Below the pieces are notes generated by a model. The model was not told where the DNA came from and searched no databases. It saw nothing but the letters and a program-made list of their open reading frames with translations. DNA of 64,000 nucleotides from Halopseudomonas salegens (lineage in GTDB: Bacteria; Pseudomonadota; Gammaproteobacteria; Pseudomonadales; Pseudomonadaceae): positions 2,542,001-2,606,000 of the forward strand of contig NZ_LT629787.1 in assembly GCF_900105655.1 (NCBI RefSeq). Reading direction: 5' to 3'. Position numbers and translations under genes: made by a program. Positions 30,347-42,572 of this stretch are shown here, piece after piece. Numbering within the stretch: position 1 is the stretch's first letter; every line of letters begins with the position of its first letter.

Positions 30347-33300
30347 TTATTCCTCCAACGCCGCTTCATTGTCGAAAGCCCGGTCGAACTCAACGCTTGG
30401 CTGCTGCCAGTCACCACTGAGCCGATACTTGACCGAGGCAAAGCGCGCGATACGGTCGCCCAGAATGCGGTCTGCAAGAAACAGCACCCCGCCAATTTGT
30501 GGTGCACCGGCCAACAGGGCAGCCAGCGGCAAATTGTTGGTGATCGGTAAAGTCACCAGCAAACCCATGTCGATCTGATCGGATGGCAAATCCAGCTTAC
30601 CATCCAATTGCAGGCGTGCGCTTGGTCCATCCAGTATCAGCGGGCTGCGAGTCTGCATGACGCCATCATGGATATCCAGCTCGCCCTTGAGTGAGTCATA
30701 GGCCGTGCCTCGACCAAAGATGTCTGAAAAATCCAGACGCAAACGACGGGTCAGCGCAGTGAAGTTCAACAAACCAAACACGCGCAGTGCATCAGCGCTA
30801 CCCTCACCACTCTGCAGCATGCCCTGGCTGGCCTCAAGGCTCAGGCCGCCACTACTCCGGGTAAAGGCAAAAAATGCCGGCGAACCAGGCCATTGCAAGT
30901 CCAGGTCGGTATGAAACGCTTCGCTGGTGAGCGTCGGCGCATAATTCCAGGCCACCAACACGTCACCAATATCATCGGTATCCAGCTGGCCGCGGAACTG
31001 GGTGCGTTGCGGCTCGGCTTGCCAGTCCAGCGTACCTTGCAATTGCAGCCCACGCAGATCCGCGTCCAGCCCCTGTACCCGGGTGCCTTCAGCCTGCGGG
31101 CGCAGGAAGAAACGGACACTGCCGACCGCTTCAGTGCCCCAGAACAACTGATCGATACCCACATTGACCGCCGGCAAGTTGCGTGGATCAACTTCCAGTA
31201 GCGGGTCTACCGGCAGCACAGGTTCGATCAGACCACTGCCGGACGGTGGTTCTGCCGTAGCAGGCCTGGGCAAGCGCAAGCGCTGTAACTCGACCACCCG
31301 CGGCTCGGACGGATTGGCGGGCAAACTGACCAGACCACGGACATCCTGCTGATCGATATCCATTACCCAGCCGTCATCGCTGTGCGCAGCGCTTAGCGCA
31401 AGATCTGTCAGTTCCCAGCCAAACGCATTGAAATCCTCGACATCCAGGCTCAGACGCCTGAGCAAACCATCCTGCAAGAGTGCCGCCGGGGTCAGCTGTT
31501 CACCTTCTCGCTGCGCCTGCCACTGTTGCCACTCGGCGACATCCAGCCGCGGAAAACTGGCAGTCAGGCTGATACCCGGCCAGATCGGAGTTACCGCCTG
31601 CCCCCGGCGATACCGCAGGTCTGCAGCCAATGACTCACCATCCCGGTGCACTATTCCGCGCCAGTCATCGCCAACACTCAGACGCCACCGCTGCTGATCA
31701 CCCTGCAGGCTCAACTGCAGCTCCGCAGGCATGCTCTGCTCGGCAGCCAGCCCCAAAGGTTGCGGCAGTTCAAGTGCCAGCCCCTGCAAATCCGATTGCA
31801 ATTGAATACGCTGCTCATTGGGCAACAGGTCGATGCGGGCTTGCCAGCCCAACATCCCGCTCAGCAAGCCCGGGGGGAGAGGTTCCAGTAGTTTCCATTG
31901 GCGCAATTGGTCAATCCGGTGCTGGCCGCGCAGTTGAATGCGCGGGTTGCCAGCATGCTGACGGATATCACCACGTATCTGCTGCCCCAATACGCGCGCT
32001 TGCAGGTTGTCGACGGTCAGTCCGGCATTGTCCTGATAGTGGAAATTACCAGCCAGCTGCCGGAACAATAGATCCAGTTGCGGCATTCGCAGTTGCTCGG
32101 CATCGACTTGCCAGCGCGCATCGACTTCTGGCGGGGTGCCGCGCTGCAAGGGAATCCCCAGCTGCAAGTCGCCACTCAGCGTCCCGTTTGCCTGCCAGCC
32201 AGCGACCGGGTCCCCTGCCAGCTTGCGCAATGGGCTTTCCTGCAACAGGCGCAAAGCATCCTCCAGCGGCCCGTCCATCTTGCCCGTTATATCCAGGTGA
32301 GTGGTCAGCTGTTCCGGACGACGCGATTGCAGCACCAACTCAGTAAGCCGGGTCTGCCACAAGCGCGCCTCGGCCCGCTCAATGAACACCCGACCATCTT
32401 CCAGCCAAATGCCGGCATCCACCGCCTCCAGGCGTGGCCAGCCGGGCTGGAACAACAGGTCAGCGGACTGCAAGTCGACGTACAGACCTATCTCTCGACC
32501 GTCGGCATCCTCCAGCAGGCTGCCAGTGTAGGAAAAAACAGCCCGAGGAATGTCGCCACTGACATCGGTGGCGGCGAGCCAGTCAGAAACTGCAGGATTG
32601 AAAGCAGGTGAGCGCGTGGGCAGATAGCGCGCGTAATAGGATGCCTGACTATCTTCTATACTGGCACGCAGATCCATGGTCGGTGGTGTTTCGGCCCACT
32701 CCAGCGGCAAGTCCAGCGCCAGGGTTACGGCCATGTCGCCCTCTTCCCCGCCAATGGCCGCTCCCGGGACATCCAGTGTGAAACCTTGCTCGGGCTGCCA
32801 ATTCCAGAAAACATCTGCGCGCAGTCTCTGGTAGGCAAATGGTTCGGCAAAGAGTCGTGGCAAATCTATCGACCAGTCAGCCATATCCAGCTGCAACTGC
32901 CCTTGCTCAGGCGTGCCCTGAAGGACCCCGCTGACCCCGTCAAAGCCCGGCACGCCCTCCCAGGCATTCACCGCAACCTGTTGCAACCGCGCGCCCACCT
33001 GCCAGGTTCGCCAGTCACGCCAGTCGCGTTCGCCACTGATCTGAATATCACCTAGACGACCTTGCGGAGACAGGGTTGAGAGTACCTCATGCAGCCGCTG
33101 TTCCGGCAACAGGTCCAGGATCAGCCCGGACACGGGCTCCAACATCAGCTGATTGAGCCGGGCACGCCAATTACCTTGATCCCGGTTGCGTTCGATGTGC
33201 AAGTCCATCACCGGCAGCTGCTGGTCTTGCAGCCGCGCTCGTTGCAAACGCAACGCCAATTGATCATGCATGCTGAAATGCTGATAACCCAGCTGTACCT

Positions 33301-34180
33301 GAAGGTCTTCGATCACGGTATCTCTGCGCACTATGCGCGGTACACTGAGCTCAGCCCGAGCATCCTGCAACTCACCCGCCTGCCACGCCAGCCAAAGCTG
33401 CCCACCCAGGTCCAGACTACTCAAGCCGGTTTGCTCAACCCAGTTCTGCGGCAGACGATGACGCCACTGTGCAGTCGGCATGAGCAAATATCCCTCAAAC
33501 CGCGAGCTGCGCCAATCATTCGGCAGCAACTCACCCTGGATCCGGGTCTGCGCAACCTCACCATCAGGCAGCACAACCCTGGCATCCAGTCGCGAATGGC
33601 CGGACTGATTGCGCAGGGTCAGATCGCCGCTGCTGAAGGCCCAACTGGGCAGCTGGTAGGGAGAAATGCGAATCTGACTATCGAGCAGGGTGATTCTTCG
33701 CTGACTGAGCAGTAGCTCGGCTATATCCTGCAGTGCCATCAGAACCCGTGCATCCTCGCTGATTCCTTTCAGGCGCCAAACCCCTGTGGCGTCTTCAAGC
33801 AGCTCGAAAGCCAGCCCGTCAATCTGCAAGGCATCCATCACCGGACGCTGCTGCCACAGGCTGGCAAACACATCGAGCCGCGCATTGACCCGGTCGAGGG
33901 CAAAGAGCACAGGGCTGTCAGGGTCAGCATTCGCATGCACGCGCAGTCCCTGCAGTTTGAGCACTGGCTGACTTCCCTGCATTTCACCCTGCATCTGTTG
34001 CAGACTGATGGCTCGCCCTGTTGCCTGCTCGAACCAACTGATCACTTGCGGCTGATAGTCAGCAACCGCGGGCACCAGCAAGCGGCCGAGACTGACATAG
34101 GCGGCGGCCAGAATCAGCCAGCCGGCCAATAACAGGATCAGCACATCCAGCAAGCGGCGGGTCCAGCGTGCCCAGGCCAT
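30347..34180 (-). CDS. yhdP: YhdP family AsmA-like envelope protein
   Basis: 1277 residues, normal for the family. One N-terminal membrane helix (LLDVLILLLAGWLILAAAYV, about residues 10-29) is followed by a very long periplasmic part of repeating beta-strands and a C-terminal AsmA-like domain (SGGLSLEASQGMLQSGEGSA, later VTLPITNNLPLAALLAGAP). E. coli YhdP, with TamB and YdbH, forms a bridge moving phospholipids to the outer membrane. It is in a run with rng and maf upstream. Confidence 0.94.
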   Translation of the reverse strand: MAWARWTRRLLDVLILLLAGWLILAAAYVSLGRLLVPAVADYQPQVISWFEQATGRAISLQQMQGEMQGSQPVLKLQGLRVHANADPDSPVLFALDRVNARLDVFASLWQQRPVMDALQIDGLAFELLEDATGVWRLKGISEDARVLMALQDIAELLLSQRRITLLDSQIRISPYQLPSWAFSSGDLTLRNQSGHSRLDARVVLPDGEVAQTRIQGELLPNDWRSSRFEGYLLMPTAQWRHRLPQNWVEQTGLSSLDLGGQLWLAWQAGELQDARAELSVPRIVRRDTVIEDLQVQLGYQHFSMHDQLALRLQRARLQDQQLPVMDLHIERNRDQGNWRARLNQLMLEPVSGLILDLLPEQRLHEVLSTLSPQGRLGDIQISGERDWRDWRTWQVGARLQQVAVNAWEGVPGFDGVSGVLQGTPEQGQLQLDMADWSIDLPRLFAEPFAYQRLRADVFWNWQPEQGFTLDVPGAAIGGEEGDMAVTLALDLPLEWAETPPTMDLRASIEDSQASYYARYLPTRSPAFNPAVSDWLAATDVSGDIPRAVFSYTGSLLEDADGREIGLYVDLQSADLLFQPGWPRLEAVDAGIWLEDGRVFIERAEARLWQTRLTELVLQSRRPEQLTTHLDITGKMDGPLEDALRLLQESPLRKLAGDPVAGWQANGTLSGDLQLGIPLQRGTPPEVDARWQVDAEQLRMPQLDLLFRQLAGNFHYQDNAGLTVDNLQARVLGQQIRGDIRQHAGNPRIQLRGQHRIDQLRQWKLLEPLPPGLLSGMLGWQARIDLLPNEQRIQLQSDLQGLALELPQPLGLAAEQSMPAELQLSLQGDQQRWRLSVGDDWRGIVHRDGESLAADLRYRRGQAVTPIWPGISLTASFPRLDVAEWQQWQAQREGEQLTPAALLQDGLLRRLSLDVEDFNAFGWELTDLALSAAHSDDGWVMDIDQQDVRGLVSLPANPSEPRVVELQRLRLPRPATAEPPSGSGLIEPVLPVDPLLEVDPRNLPAVNVGIDQLFWGTEAVGSVRFFLRPQAEGTRVQGLDADLRGLQLQGTLDWQAEPQRTQFRGQLDTDDIGDVLVAWNYAPTLTSEAFHTDLDLQWPGSPAFFAFTRSSGGLSLEASQGMLQSGEGSADALRVFGLLNFTALTRRLRLDFSDIFGRGTAYDSLKGELDIHDGVMQTRSPLILDGPSARLQLDGKLDLPSDQIDMGLLVTLPITNNLPLAALLAGAPQIGGVLFLADRILGDRIARFASVKYRLSGDWQQPSVEFDRAFDNEAALEE

Positions 34181-34196
34181 GAGAATCAGCGCCCGT

Positions 34197-35654
34197 TCAC
34201 ATCAGCACCACGTCGTACTGTTCCTGGGTGTACATGGTTTCCACCTGAAACTTGATCGGGCGCTCGATAAAGAGCTCGAGGTCAGCGACATTGCCGGACT
34301 CCTCGTCCAGCAATCGGTCAATGACGGATTGCGAAGCCAGCACCATGTACTCGTCAGCCTGATAGGCACGCGCCTCACGCAGAATTTCGCGAAAAATCTC
34401 GAAGCAGATTGATTCGGGGGTCTTTTGAATACCGCGACCCTGGCAGCTCGGGCAAGGCTCGCAAAGCACCTGTTCGAGACTCTCCCGCGTGCGTTTGCGG
34501 GTCATCTGCACCAGGCCAAGCTCGGTAATACCGATAATATTGGTCTTCGCGTGATCGCGCTCCAGTTGCTTATCCAGAGTACGCAACACCTGCCGCTGAT
34601 GCTCTTCATCTTCCATATCGATAAAGTCGATGATGATGATGCCGCCCAGGTTGCGCAGACGCAGTTGGCGGGCAATCGCAGTGGACGCTTCCAGATTGGT
34701 CTTGAAGATGGTTTCTTCCAGGTTGCGATGACCGACAAAAGCACCGGTATTGACATCGATGGTAGTCATGGCTTCAGTCTGATCAATCACCAGATGACCG
34801 CCCGACTTGAGCATAACCCGACGTTCCAGCGCTTTCTGAATCTCATCCTCGACACCGTAGAGATCAAAAATCGGTCGCTCACCCGGATAATGCTCAAGCT
34901 TGCTTTCAGCCCCGGGCATCAGTTCCTGCACAAACTGCTCGACCTTCTGGAAGGTTTCACGGGAGTCGATACGGACTTTTTCAATCCGGTTGTTATCCAG
35001 ATCACGCAGGGTGCGCACTGCCAGTGGCAGGTCTTCATAGATAATTGAAGCAGCCGGTGCCTTGCCAAGCTGCTCGGATACCTGCTCCCACAAGCGTTGC
35101 AGGTAGCGGATATCCAGAACGATATCTTCTTCACGCGCGGCCTCGGCTGCGGTGCGCAGAATAAAACCGCCTTTCTCTTCTTGTCGGGTCTGCTCAAGGT
35201 TGTTGGCCACGATCTGTTTCAATCGCTCGCGCTCGGCCTCGTCTTCAATCTTCAGCGAAATGCCGACATGCGCTGTGCTCGGCATATAGACCAGATAACG
35301 CGAAGGAACCGACAGGTGCGTGGTCAGGCGGGCGCCCTTGGTGCCGATCGGATCCTTGGTCACCTGAACCACGATGGACTGCCCCTCATGCACCAGCGCA
35401 CTGATGGGCTCAACCGACGACCCCTCACGCTGGGAAATCTCCGAAGCATGAATAAAAGCCGCCCGTTCCAGGCCAATGTCGACAAACGCCGCCTGCATGC
35501 CGGGCAATACCCGTACTACCTTGCCCTTGTATATGTTGCCAACAATACCCCGACGCAAGGTGCGCTCGATGTGGACTTCCTGCAGTACGCCGTTTTCGAC
35601 CAGTGCGACGCGGGTCTCCATCGGGGTGACGTTGATCAGAATTTCTTCACTCAT
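34197..35654 (-). CDS. rng: Ribonuclease G
   Basis: 485 residues from ATG 35654. It has an N-terminal S1 domain (RGIVGNIYKGKVVRVLPGMQ region), then the RNase E/G catalytic core with metal aspartates in TTIDVNTGAF and IIIDFIDMEDE. The zinc-link CEPCPSCQGRG is present. It lacks the long RNase E scaffold tail. It matures 16S rRNA and cuts mRNA. It lies 31 bases after maf and 16 before yhdP. Confidence 0.96.
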   Translation of the reverse strand: MSEEILINVTPMETRVALVENGVLQEVHIERTLRRGIVGNIYKGKVVRVLPGMQAAFVDIGLERAAFIHASEISQREGSSVEPISALVHEGQSIVVQVTKDPIGTKGARLTTHLSVPSRYLVYMPSTAHVGISLKIEDEAERERLKQIVANNLEQTRQEEKGGFILRTAAEAAREEDIVLDIRYLQRLWEQVSEQLGKAPAASIIYEDLPLAVRTLRDLDNNRIEKVRIDSRETFQKVEQFVQELMPGAESKLEHYPGERPIFDLYGVEDEIQKALERRVMLKSGGHLVIDQTEAMTTIDVNTGAFVGHRNLEETIFKTNLEASTAIARQLRLRNLGGIIIIDFIDMEDEEHQRQVLRTLDKQLERDHAKTNIIGITELGLVQMTRKRTRESLEQVLCEPCPSCQGRGIQKTPESICFEIFREILREARAYQADEYMVLASQSVIDRLLDEESGNVADLELFIERPIKFQVETMYTQEQYDVVLM

Positions 35655-35685
35655 TGGCAATCCATCGAAGTTTACAGAAGGTCAA

Positions 35686-36276
35686 TCAAACAGACTGCCA
35701 GCAGGATACCCCAAAGTGTGCCAGAAGGTCGGCAGTTTCCCGCAGCGGCAAGCCGACAACGGCGCTGTAACTACCCTCGATACCCGTGACAAAAACAGCG
35801 CCCAACCCTTGAATCGCATAGCCTCCGGCTTTGTCCTGCGGTTCTCCGGTTTGCCAGTAGGCTGCCATTTCACGGGCTGTTATGGTGCGAAAACTGACCC
35901 GGGTGCTGACCAGACTGTCGTTCAGTTGCGTACCCCGCGCCACACTGACGGCAGTCATGACCTGGTGACTGCGTGCCGCGAGCAGTCCAAGCATCCGCGC
36001 GCCATCACCGGCATCAGCCGGCTTGCCGAGGATCTGCTCATCCACCACTACAACCGTATCCGCCGCCAGTACGACAGCATCAGGGGGAGCAGACTTCACT
36101 CCGGCCAGCACCTTGGCTCTGGCGATGCGCTGCACATAGTCGGCCGCCAGCTCACCCGGCAATACCCGCTCGTCAATATCAGTGGCGGCCTGGATACAGG
36201 GTACGCCGATCTGGGCCAGCAGTTCACGGCGCCGCGGTGACGCAGAGGCAAGATACACCAGCGCCTCAGTAGACAT
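35686..36276 (-). CDS. maf: Maf-type nucleoside triphosphate pyrophosphatase
   Basis: 196 residues. The conserved N-terminal LASASPRRRELL binds the nucleotide, and further motifs are AADTVVVVDEQILGKP and GYAIQGLGAVFVTGIEGSYS. It resembles YhdE, which removes pyrophosphate from dTTP/UTP and modified nucleotides. Its start overlaps the mreD end by 11 bases, so translation is likely coupled. Confidence 0.95.
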   Translation of the reverse strand: MSTEALVYLASASPRRRELLAQIGVPCIQAATDIDERVLPGELAADYVQRIARAKVLAGVKSAPPDAVVLAADTVVVVDEQILGKPADAGDGARMLGLLAARSHQVMTAVSVARGTQLNDSLVSTRVSFRTITAREMAAYWQTGEPQDKAGGYAIQGLGAVFVTGIEGSYSAVVGLPLRETADLLAHFGVSCWQSV

Positions 36277-36739
36277 GGAAACGTCTCCGCACCGCTGCCA
36301 GCAACGCCACTACCCAGGGCCAGAAGAAGGCACTGACCAGAGCCGGCAGCAAAAACAGCAACAAAGGCGGTCGATTGCCGGTCAGACTGTTCAGCCACAA
36401 CAACAGCATTTGCGCGGTGCCCAGCACCGGCAACATCACCAGACTCTGCTGCCACAAGGGAAAACGACGAATGCGCTGATGCAAAACCAGGACCAACCAG
36501 GCCACCAGAGTCATGACCAGTGCATGCTGACCGAACAGGTCACCATAGAGCACATCCGTTGCCAGTCCGCTGACCCAGGCTGTCAGCAAACCTACCCGAT
36601 GCGGCAATGCCATGACCCAGTAGGCCAGCACCATGGCCAGCCATAATGGTCTTGCGGCCTCAATACTCGAAGGCATCGGCATGATACTGAGCAACAGGGC
36701 CAGCAAAATACTGGTGGCAATGACCAGACTACTGCGCAT
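36266..36739 (-). CDS. mreD: Rod shape-determining protein MreD
   Basis: 157 residues from ATG 36739, a small protein of about five membrane helices, with the family pattern LPHRVGLLTAWVSGLATDVLYG around residues 45-66. It takes part in the elongasome with MreB and MreC. Its start lies within the last 11 bases of mreC, and its end overlaps maf by 11. Confidence 0.93.
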   Translation of the reverse strand: MRSSLVIATSILLALLLSIMPMPSSIEAARPLWLAMVLAYWVMALPHRVGLLTAWVSGLATDVLYGDLFGQHALVMTLVAWLVLVLHQRIRRFPLWQQSLVMLPVLGTAQMLLLWLNSLTGNRPPLLLFLLPALVSAFFWPWVVALLAAVRRRFHVY

Positions 36740-37595
36740 CGTCCACCTCCAGATGTTCGCCATAGCCACTGTCCGGGCTGAACACCAGCAGCAGGTAACG
36801 ACTGCGACTCAATTGTGCGCTGGGCGCGATGCGCACCTCGGCAAACGGCTGCCCCGGGTCACGCTCCACACTGATTACCCGGCCCACCGGATAACCGGCC
36901 GGAAACCGCTGCCCCAGCCCTGAACTGACCACCAGATCGTTGATGCGGACATCCGCGGTATCACCGACATAGCGCAGCTCCAGCCACTCATTGCTGCCCG
37001 TGCCATTGGCAATGGCGCGCAGGCCATTGCGATTGACCTGAACCGGCAGGCTGTGGGAGGCATCGGTGATCAACAATACCCGCGACGTGTAGGGCATCAC
37101 CTCGACCACTTGCCCCATAAGACCGGTGGCATCCAGTACCGGCTGACCGAGAAAGGCCCCGTCACGCTCACCCTTGTTGAGCATAACGCGTTGATTGAAG
37201 GGGTTGGGGTCGACACCGATCAACTCGGCAACCAGCACACGCTCATCGACCAGTGAAGCGGAATTGAGCAGTTCGCGCAGACGCACATTCTGTTCAGTCA
37301 GCGCCGCCAGCTTCTGCAACTGACGCTGGGCAAGCAAGGCTTCGGAGTGCAGCCGCTGGTTTTCCGCGATCAGGTCTGAGCGGCTGGCGGTCAGCTGGCT
37401 GATACCCGCCCAGCCACGGGCCGGCAGATCAGCCACGTAATACATGGGTGACAACAACAGTCCCAGTTGCGCTCGCACGGGCTGCAAGGCAGCAAAGCGC
37501 GCATCCACCACCATCAGCACCAGTGACAGCACCGTCAGAACAAACAGACGTATGCCCAGCGACGGGCCCTTGATGAATAACGGTTTGATGCTCAA
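36729..37595 (-). CDS. mreC: Rod shape-determining protein MreC
   Basis: 288 residues. An N-terminal membrane helix (about 15-33) is followed by a coiled coil (LTASRSDLIAENQRLHSEAL) and the periplasmic beta domain with VDERVLVAELIGVDPNPFNQ and VVSSGLGQRFPAGYPVG. It forms filaments linking cytoplasmic MreB to the PBP2/RodA machinery. It is 123 bases downstream of mreB. Confidence 0.96.
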   Translation of the reverse strand: MSIKPLFIKGPSLGIRLFVLTVLSLVLMVVDARFAALQPVRAQLGLLLSPMYYVADLPARGWAGISQLTASRSDLIAENQRLHSEALLAQRQLQKLAALTEQNVRLRELLNSASLVDERVLVAELIGVDPNPFNQRVMLNKGERDGAFLGQPVLDATGLMGQVVEVMPYTSRVLLITDASHSLPVQVNRNGLRAIANGTGSNEWLELRYVGDTADVRINDLVVSSGLGQRFPAGYPVGRVISVERDPGQPFAEVRIAPSAQLSRSRYLLLVFSPDSGYGEHLEVDDAQ

Positions 37596-37718
37596 GGCTC
37601 CTTTGACTGGTGTCCGCCCTGCGGCCAGGCAAATTCAGGACAGTAGCCGGAAATACAACCCTGCATCCCGGCCTGGCCACCCGACAGTTTGCAGAGGCTG
37701 CCGCCGTCGACTGTCAAC

Positions 37719-39084
<1,366 letters not shown>

Positions 39085-39372
39085 ATGGCCTTAGACCGCA
39101 ACGAGGTGGAAAAGATCGCCCACCTGGCGCGTATCGCCCTGAGCGATGAGGATGTACCGGCCACGACGGCCAAGCTGTCAAGCATCCTCGACCTGATCGA
39201 CAAGATGCAGGCCGTTGATACCACAGGCATCGAGCCGCTGGCACACCCGCTGGAAACCACCCAGCGCCTGCGGGCTGATGAGGTAACCGAGAAAAACCAG
39301 CGCGACACCTACCAGCAGATTGCACCGGCGACCGAATCCGGGCTCTACCTGGTACCCAAGGTGATTGAATAA
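39085..39372 (+). CDS. gatC: Asp-tRNA(Asn)/Glu-tRNA(Gln) amidotransferase subunit C
   Basis: 95 residues from ATG 39085, preceded by GGAGAACAACAC. The frame is open upstream to 39058 but the shorter form matches the family ([20 protein letters not shown]). GatC stabilises the GatA-GatB contact. First gene of gatCAB. Confidence 0.95.
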   Translation: MALDRNEVEKIAHLARIALSDEDVPATTAKLSSILDLIDKMQAVDTTGIEPLAHPLETTQRLRADEVTEKNQRDTYQQIAPATESGLYLVPKVIE

Positions 39373-39396
39373 ACCCGCCGCGACGAGATTCTTCCC

Positions 39397-40848
39397 ATGC
39401 ATGAGAAAACCCTGGCCGAACTATCCCGGGCCCTGCACAGCAAAGCGATTTCCAGCGTCGAGCTGACTGAGCATTACTTGCAACGTATTGAGCAACACGA
39501 CAGCCAACTGAACAGCTTTATCACGGTAACGCCTGAGCTGGCACGAGAGCAGGCGAAAGCAGCAGATGCACGCCTTGCCGCCGGTGACGCCACCGCACTG
39601 ACCGGTATTCCACTGGCGCACAAGGACGTCTTCTGCACACAAGGCGTGCGCACCAGTTGCGGTTCGAAAATGCTCGACAATTTCGTTGCCCCCTACGAGT
39701 CCACAGTCACCGCGCGCTTCAATGCCGCCGGTGCTGTCACTCTGGGCAAGACCAATATGGACGAATTCGCCATGGGCTCGTCCACCGAGTCGAGCTTCTA
39801 TGGCCCGGTATGTAACCCATGGAATGCCGAGCATGTCCCCGGCGGCTCCTCCGGGGGCTCGGCGGCGGCGGTAGCCGCTCGCCTCTGCGCCGCGGCTACC
39901 GGTACCGATACGGGTGGCTCGATTCGTCAACCGGCCGGTTTTACTGCCCTGACCGGACTCAAACCAACCTATGGCCGGATATCGCGCTGGGGCATGATTG
40001 CCTACGCCTCCAGCCTGGATCAGGGTGGCCCGATGGCACGCAGCGCTGAAGATTGCGCTCTGTTGCTGCAAAGCATGGCCGGTTTTGATCCGCAGGACTC
40101 AACCAGCGTTGACCATCCGGTGGATGACTATACGAGCGGCCTGAACGGGTCGATCAAGGGCCTACGCATAGGCTTGCCGAAAGAATATTTCGCCAGTGGC
40201 CTGGATAGTGCGACCGCAGCGGCGATTGAAGCCGCCTGCCAGCAATTCCGTGCCCTCGGTGCCGAGGTGCAGGAAATCAGTCTGCCAAATGCCGAACTGG
40301 CCATTCCGGCCTATTACGTCATTGCCCCGGCGGAGGCTTCCTCCAACCTGTCCCGTTTTGATGGCGTGCGTTTCGGCTACCGCTGCGAAGATCCGGCCGA
40401 TCTGACCGATCTGTACAAGCGTTCGCGGGCCGAAGGCTTCGGTGCCGAGGTCAAGCGACGCATCATGGTTGGTGCCTACGCACTCTCGGCCGGTTACTAT
40501 GACGCCTATTACCTGCAGGCGCAGAAAATCCGCCGATTGATCAAGAATGACTTTATGGCCGCCTATGAGCAGGTCGACGTGATTCTTTGCCCGACCTCGC
40601 CGACACCAGCCTTCCGCATCGGTGAAAAAATCGACGACCCGGTGAGCCTGTACCTGACGGATATCTATACCATCACCGCCAACCTGGCCGGCGTACCGGG
40701 CATAGCCCTGCCAGCCGGTTTTACCAACGGCCTGCCGATCGGCATGCAGCTGCTCGGGCCTTATTTCAGTGAAGCCCACTTGCTGAATATCGCCCACCAA
40801 TATCAGCAGCATACCGATTGGCACACCCGCATCCCGACAGGTTATTGA
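39397..40848 (+). CDS. gatA: Asp/Glu-tRNA amidotransferase subunit A
   Basis: 483 residues of the amidase signature family. The Ser-cisSer-Lys triad lies in AHKDVFC (Lys), the glycine/serine-rich [17 protein letters not shown] and [15 protein letters not shown]. GatA releases ammonia from glutamine, which GatB uses. It follows gatC by 24 bases. Confidence 0.97.
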   Translation: MHEKTLAELSRALHSKAISSVELTEHYLQRIEQHDSQLNSFITVTPELAREQAKAADARLAAGDATALTGIPLAHKDVFCTQGVRTSCGSKMLDNFVAPYESTVTARFNAAGAVTLGKTNMDEFAMGSSTESSFYGPVCNPWNAEHVPGGSSGGSAAAVAARLCAAATGTDTGGSIRQPAGFTALTGLKPTYGRISRWGMIAYASSLDQGGPMARSAEDCALLLQSMAGFDPQDSTSVDHPVDDYTSGLNGSIKGLRIGLPKEYFASGLDSATAAAIEAACQQFRALGAEVQEISLPNAELAIPAYYVIAPAEASSNLSRFDGVRFGYRCEDPADLTDLYKRSRAEGFGAEVKRRIMVGAYALSAGYYDAYYLQAQKIRRLIKNDFMAAYEQVDVILCPTSPTPAFRIGEKIDDPVSLYLTDIYTITANLAGVPGIALPAGFTNGLPIGMQLLGPYFSEAHLLNIAHQYQQHTDWHTRIPTGY

Positions 40849-40872
40849 GACTTAGCGCACCGCATCACCCTT

Positions 40873-40918
40873 CCCTCTCCCCTTGCGGGAGAGGGTGGCC
40901 CGAAGGGCCGGGAGAGGG
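40873..40918. repeat. REP-like intergenic hairpin repeat between gatA and gatB
   Basis: CCCTCTCCC at 40873-40881 pairs with GGGAGAGGG at 40887-40895, and also with a second GGGAGAGGG at 40910-40918. Between these two copies GGCCC-GAA-GGGCC (40897-40909) forms a small stem. Repeats of this CCCTCTCCC type are scattered between genes in many proteobacteria. It could lower transcription or mRNA decay between gatA and gatB. Confidence 0.7.
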
Positions 40919-40959
40919 CGAAAAGCAGCGGACATCACGGCTTTTGAGGAACACACAAC

Positions 40960-42408
40960 ATGCAATGGGAAATCGTCATCGGCCTGGAAATCCATGCCCA
41001 GCTGACCACCGCCTCGAAGATCTTCTCCGGTAGCGCCACCACTTTTGGGGCTGAACCGAACACCCAGGCCAGCCTGGTCGATCTGGGCATGCCGGGCACT
41101 CTGCCGGTACTGAATGCGCAGGCGGTCAGGAATGCGGTCAAATTTGGTCTGGCAATCAATGCCGACATTGGCATGACCAACGTGTTTGCCCGCAAGAATT
41201 ATTTCTACCCGGATCTGCCCAAGGGTTACCAGATCAGCCAGATGGACCTGCCGATTGTCGGCAAGGGCTTTCTCGACATCACCCTGGACGACGGCAGCAT
41301 CAAGCGTGTCGGCGTCACCCGCGCGCACCTGGAAGAGGATGCCGGCAAAAGCCTGCACGAAGACTTCCACGGTATGAGCGGCATCGATCTCAACCGTGCC
41401 GGCACTCCGCTGCTGGAGATAGTCTCCGAGCCCGATATGCGCAGCGCCAAGGAAGCCGTGGCCTATGCCAAGACCATCCACTCGCTGGTACGCTACCTGG
41501 GTATCTGCGACGGCAACATGGCCGAGGGATCGCTGCGTTGCGACTGCAACGTCTCGGTGCGCCCCAAGGGGCAGAGTGAATACGGCACCCGCTGCGAGAT
41601 CAAGAACGTCAACTCGTTCCGCTTTATCGAGAAGGCAATCAATACCGAAGTTCAGCGTCAGATCGAATTGATCGAGGACGGCGGCACCGTGATTCAGGAA
41701 ACCCGCCTGTATGACCCGAACAAGGACGAAACCCGCTCCATGCGCAGCAAGGAAGAAGCCAACGACTACCGCTATTTCCCCGATCCTGATCTGCTGCCCG
41801 TGGTGATCGAGCCGGCCTTTATCGAGCAGGTGCGTAGCGAGTTGCCGGAACTGCCGCAGGAAAAGCGCGAGCGCTTTGAAAGTGAATTCGGTCTTTCCGC
41901 CTACGATGCCAGCGTACTCTCGGCGCAGCGTGAAATGGCTGATTATTTCGAGGCGGTGCAGCAAGAATGTGGCGATGCCAAACTGGCAGCCAACTGGGTC
42001 ATGGGCGAGCTTTCAAGCCTGCTCAACAAGTCTGATCTGGATATTGCCGAATCACCGGTCACAGCCACACAACTGGGTGGACTTATCCAGCGCATCAAGG
42101 ACAACACCATTTCCGGCAAGATCGCGAAAATGGTATTCGAGGCGCTGGCCAACGGCGAAGGCGAAAGCGCCGATGCGGTGATTGAAGCCAAGGGCCTGAA
42201 ACAGGTGACAGACAGCGGCGCCATCGAAGCCCTGCTGGATGAAGTCCTGGCAGCCAATGCCGAGCAGGTTGAACAGTATCGCAGCAGTGACGAGGCCAAG
42301 CGCGGAAAGATGTTCGGTTTCTTTGTCGGTCAGGCGATGAAAGCCTCGAAAGGCAAGGCCAACCCGCAACAGGTCAACGAATTATTGAAGAAAAAATTGC
42401 TGCCCTGA
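40960..42408 (+). CDS. gatB: Asp/Glu-tRNA amidotransferase subunit B
   Basis: 482 residues. The GatB cradle domain starts [15 protein letters not shown] and includes [21 protein letters not shown] and the [12 protein letters not shown] segment. The C-terminal YqeY/tail domain ends in KKLLP. It phosphorylates the mischarged aminoacyl group and uses ammonia from GatA. About 110 bases separate it from gatA, carrying the REP-like hairpin. Confidence 0.97.
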   Translation: MQWEIVIGLEIHAQLTTASKIFSGSATTFGAEPNTQASLVDLGMPGTLPVLNAQAVRNAVKFGLAINADIGMTNVFARKNYFYPDLPKGYQISQMDLPIVGKGFLDITLDDGSIKRVGVTRAHLEEDAGKSLHEDFHGMSGIDLNRAGTPLLEIVSEPDMRSAKEAVAYAKTIHSLVRYLGICDGNMAEGSLRCDCNVSVRPKGQSEYGTRCEIKNVNSFRFIEKAINTEVQRQIELIEDGGTVIQETRLYDPNKDETRSMRSKEEANDYRYFPDPDLLPVVIEPAFIEQVRSELPELPQEKRERFESEFGLSAYDASVLSAQREMADYFEAVQQECGDAKLAANWVMGELSSLLNKSDLDIAESPVTATQLGGLIQRIKDNTISGKIAKMVFEALANGEGESADAVIEAKGLKQVTDSGAIEALLDEVLAANAEQVEQYRSSDEAKRGKMFGFFVGQAMKASKGKANPQQVNELLKKKLLP

Positions 42409-42423
42409 TATTCCCCTTCCCTG

Positions 42424-42452
42424 CGTCAGCCCGCGGCAGCAGCGGGCTGACG
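42424..42452 (+). terminator. Hairpin after gatB
   Basis: An 11-bp stem (CGTCAGCCCGC at 42424-42434 with 42442-42452, loop of 7) lies 15 bases past the gatB stop. No T tract follows, so it may be a weak terminator or an mRNA end stabiliser. Confidence 0.5.
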
Positions 42453-42572
42453 AGCACCGCGACGCTGCGGAAAAAAGCTGTACGACCTCTGGACGACTCT
42501 GGTTACTTGGCGCGGCCGGTATAGCATCTATACTGGTTCGCGGAGCCAATACACCAACAAGGACAAGAGTCT

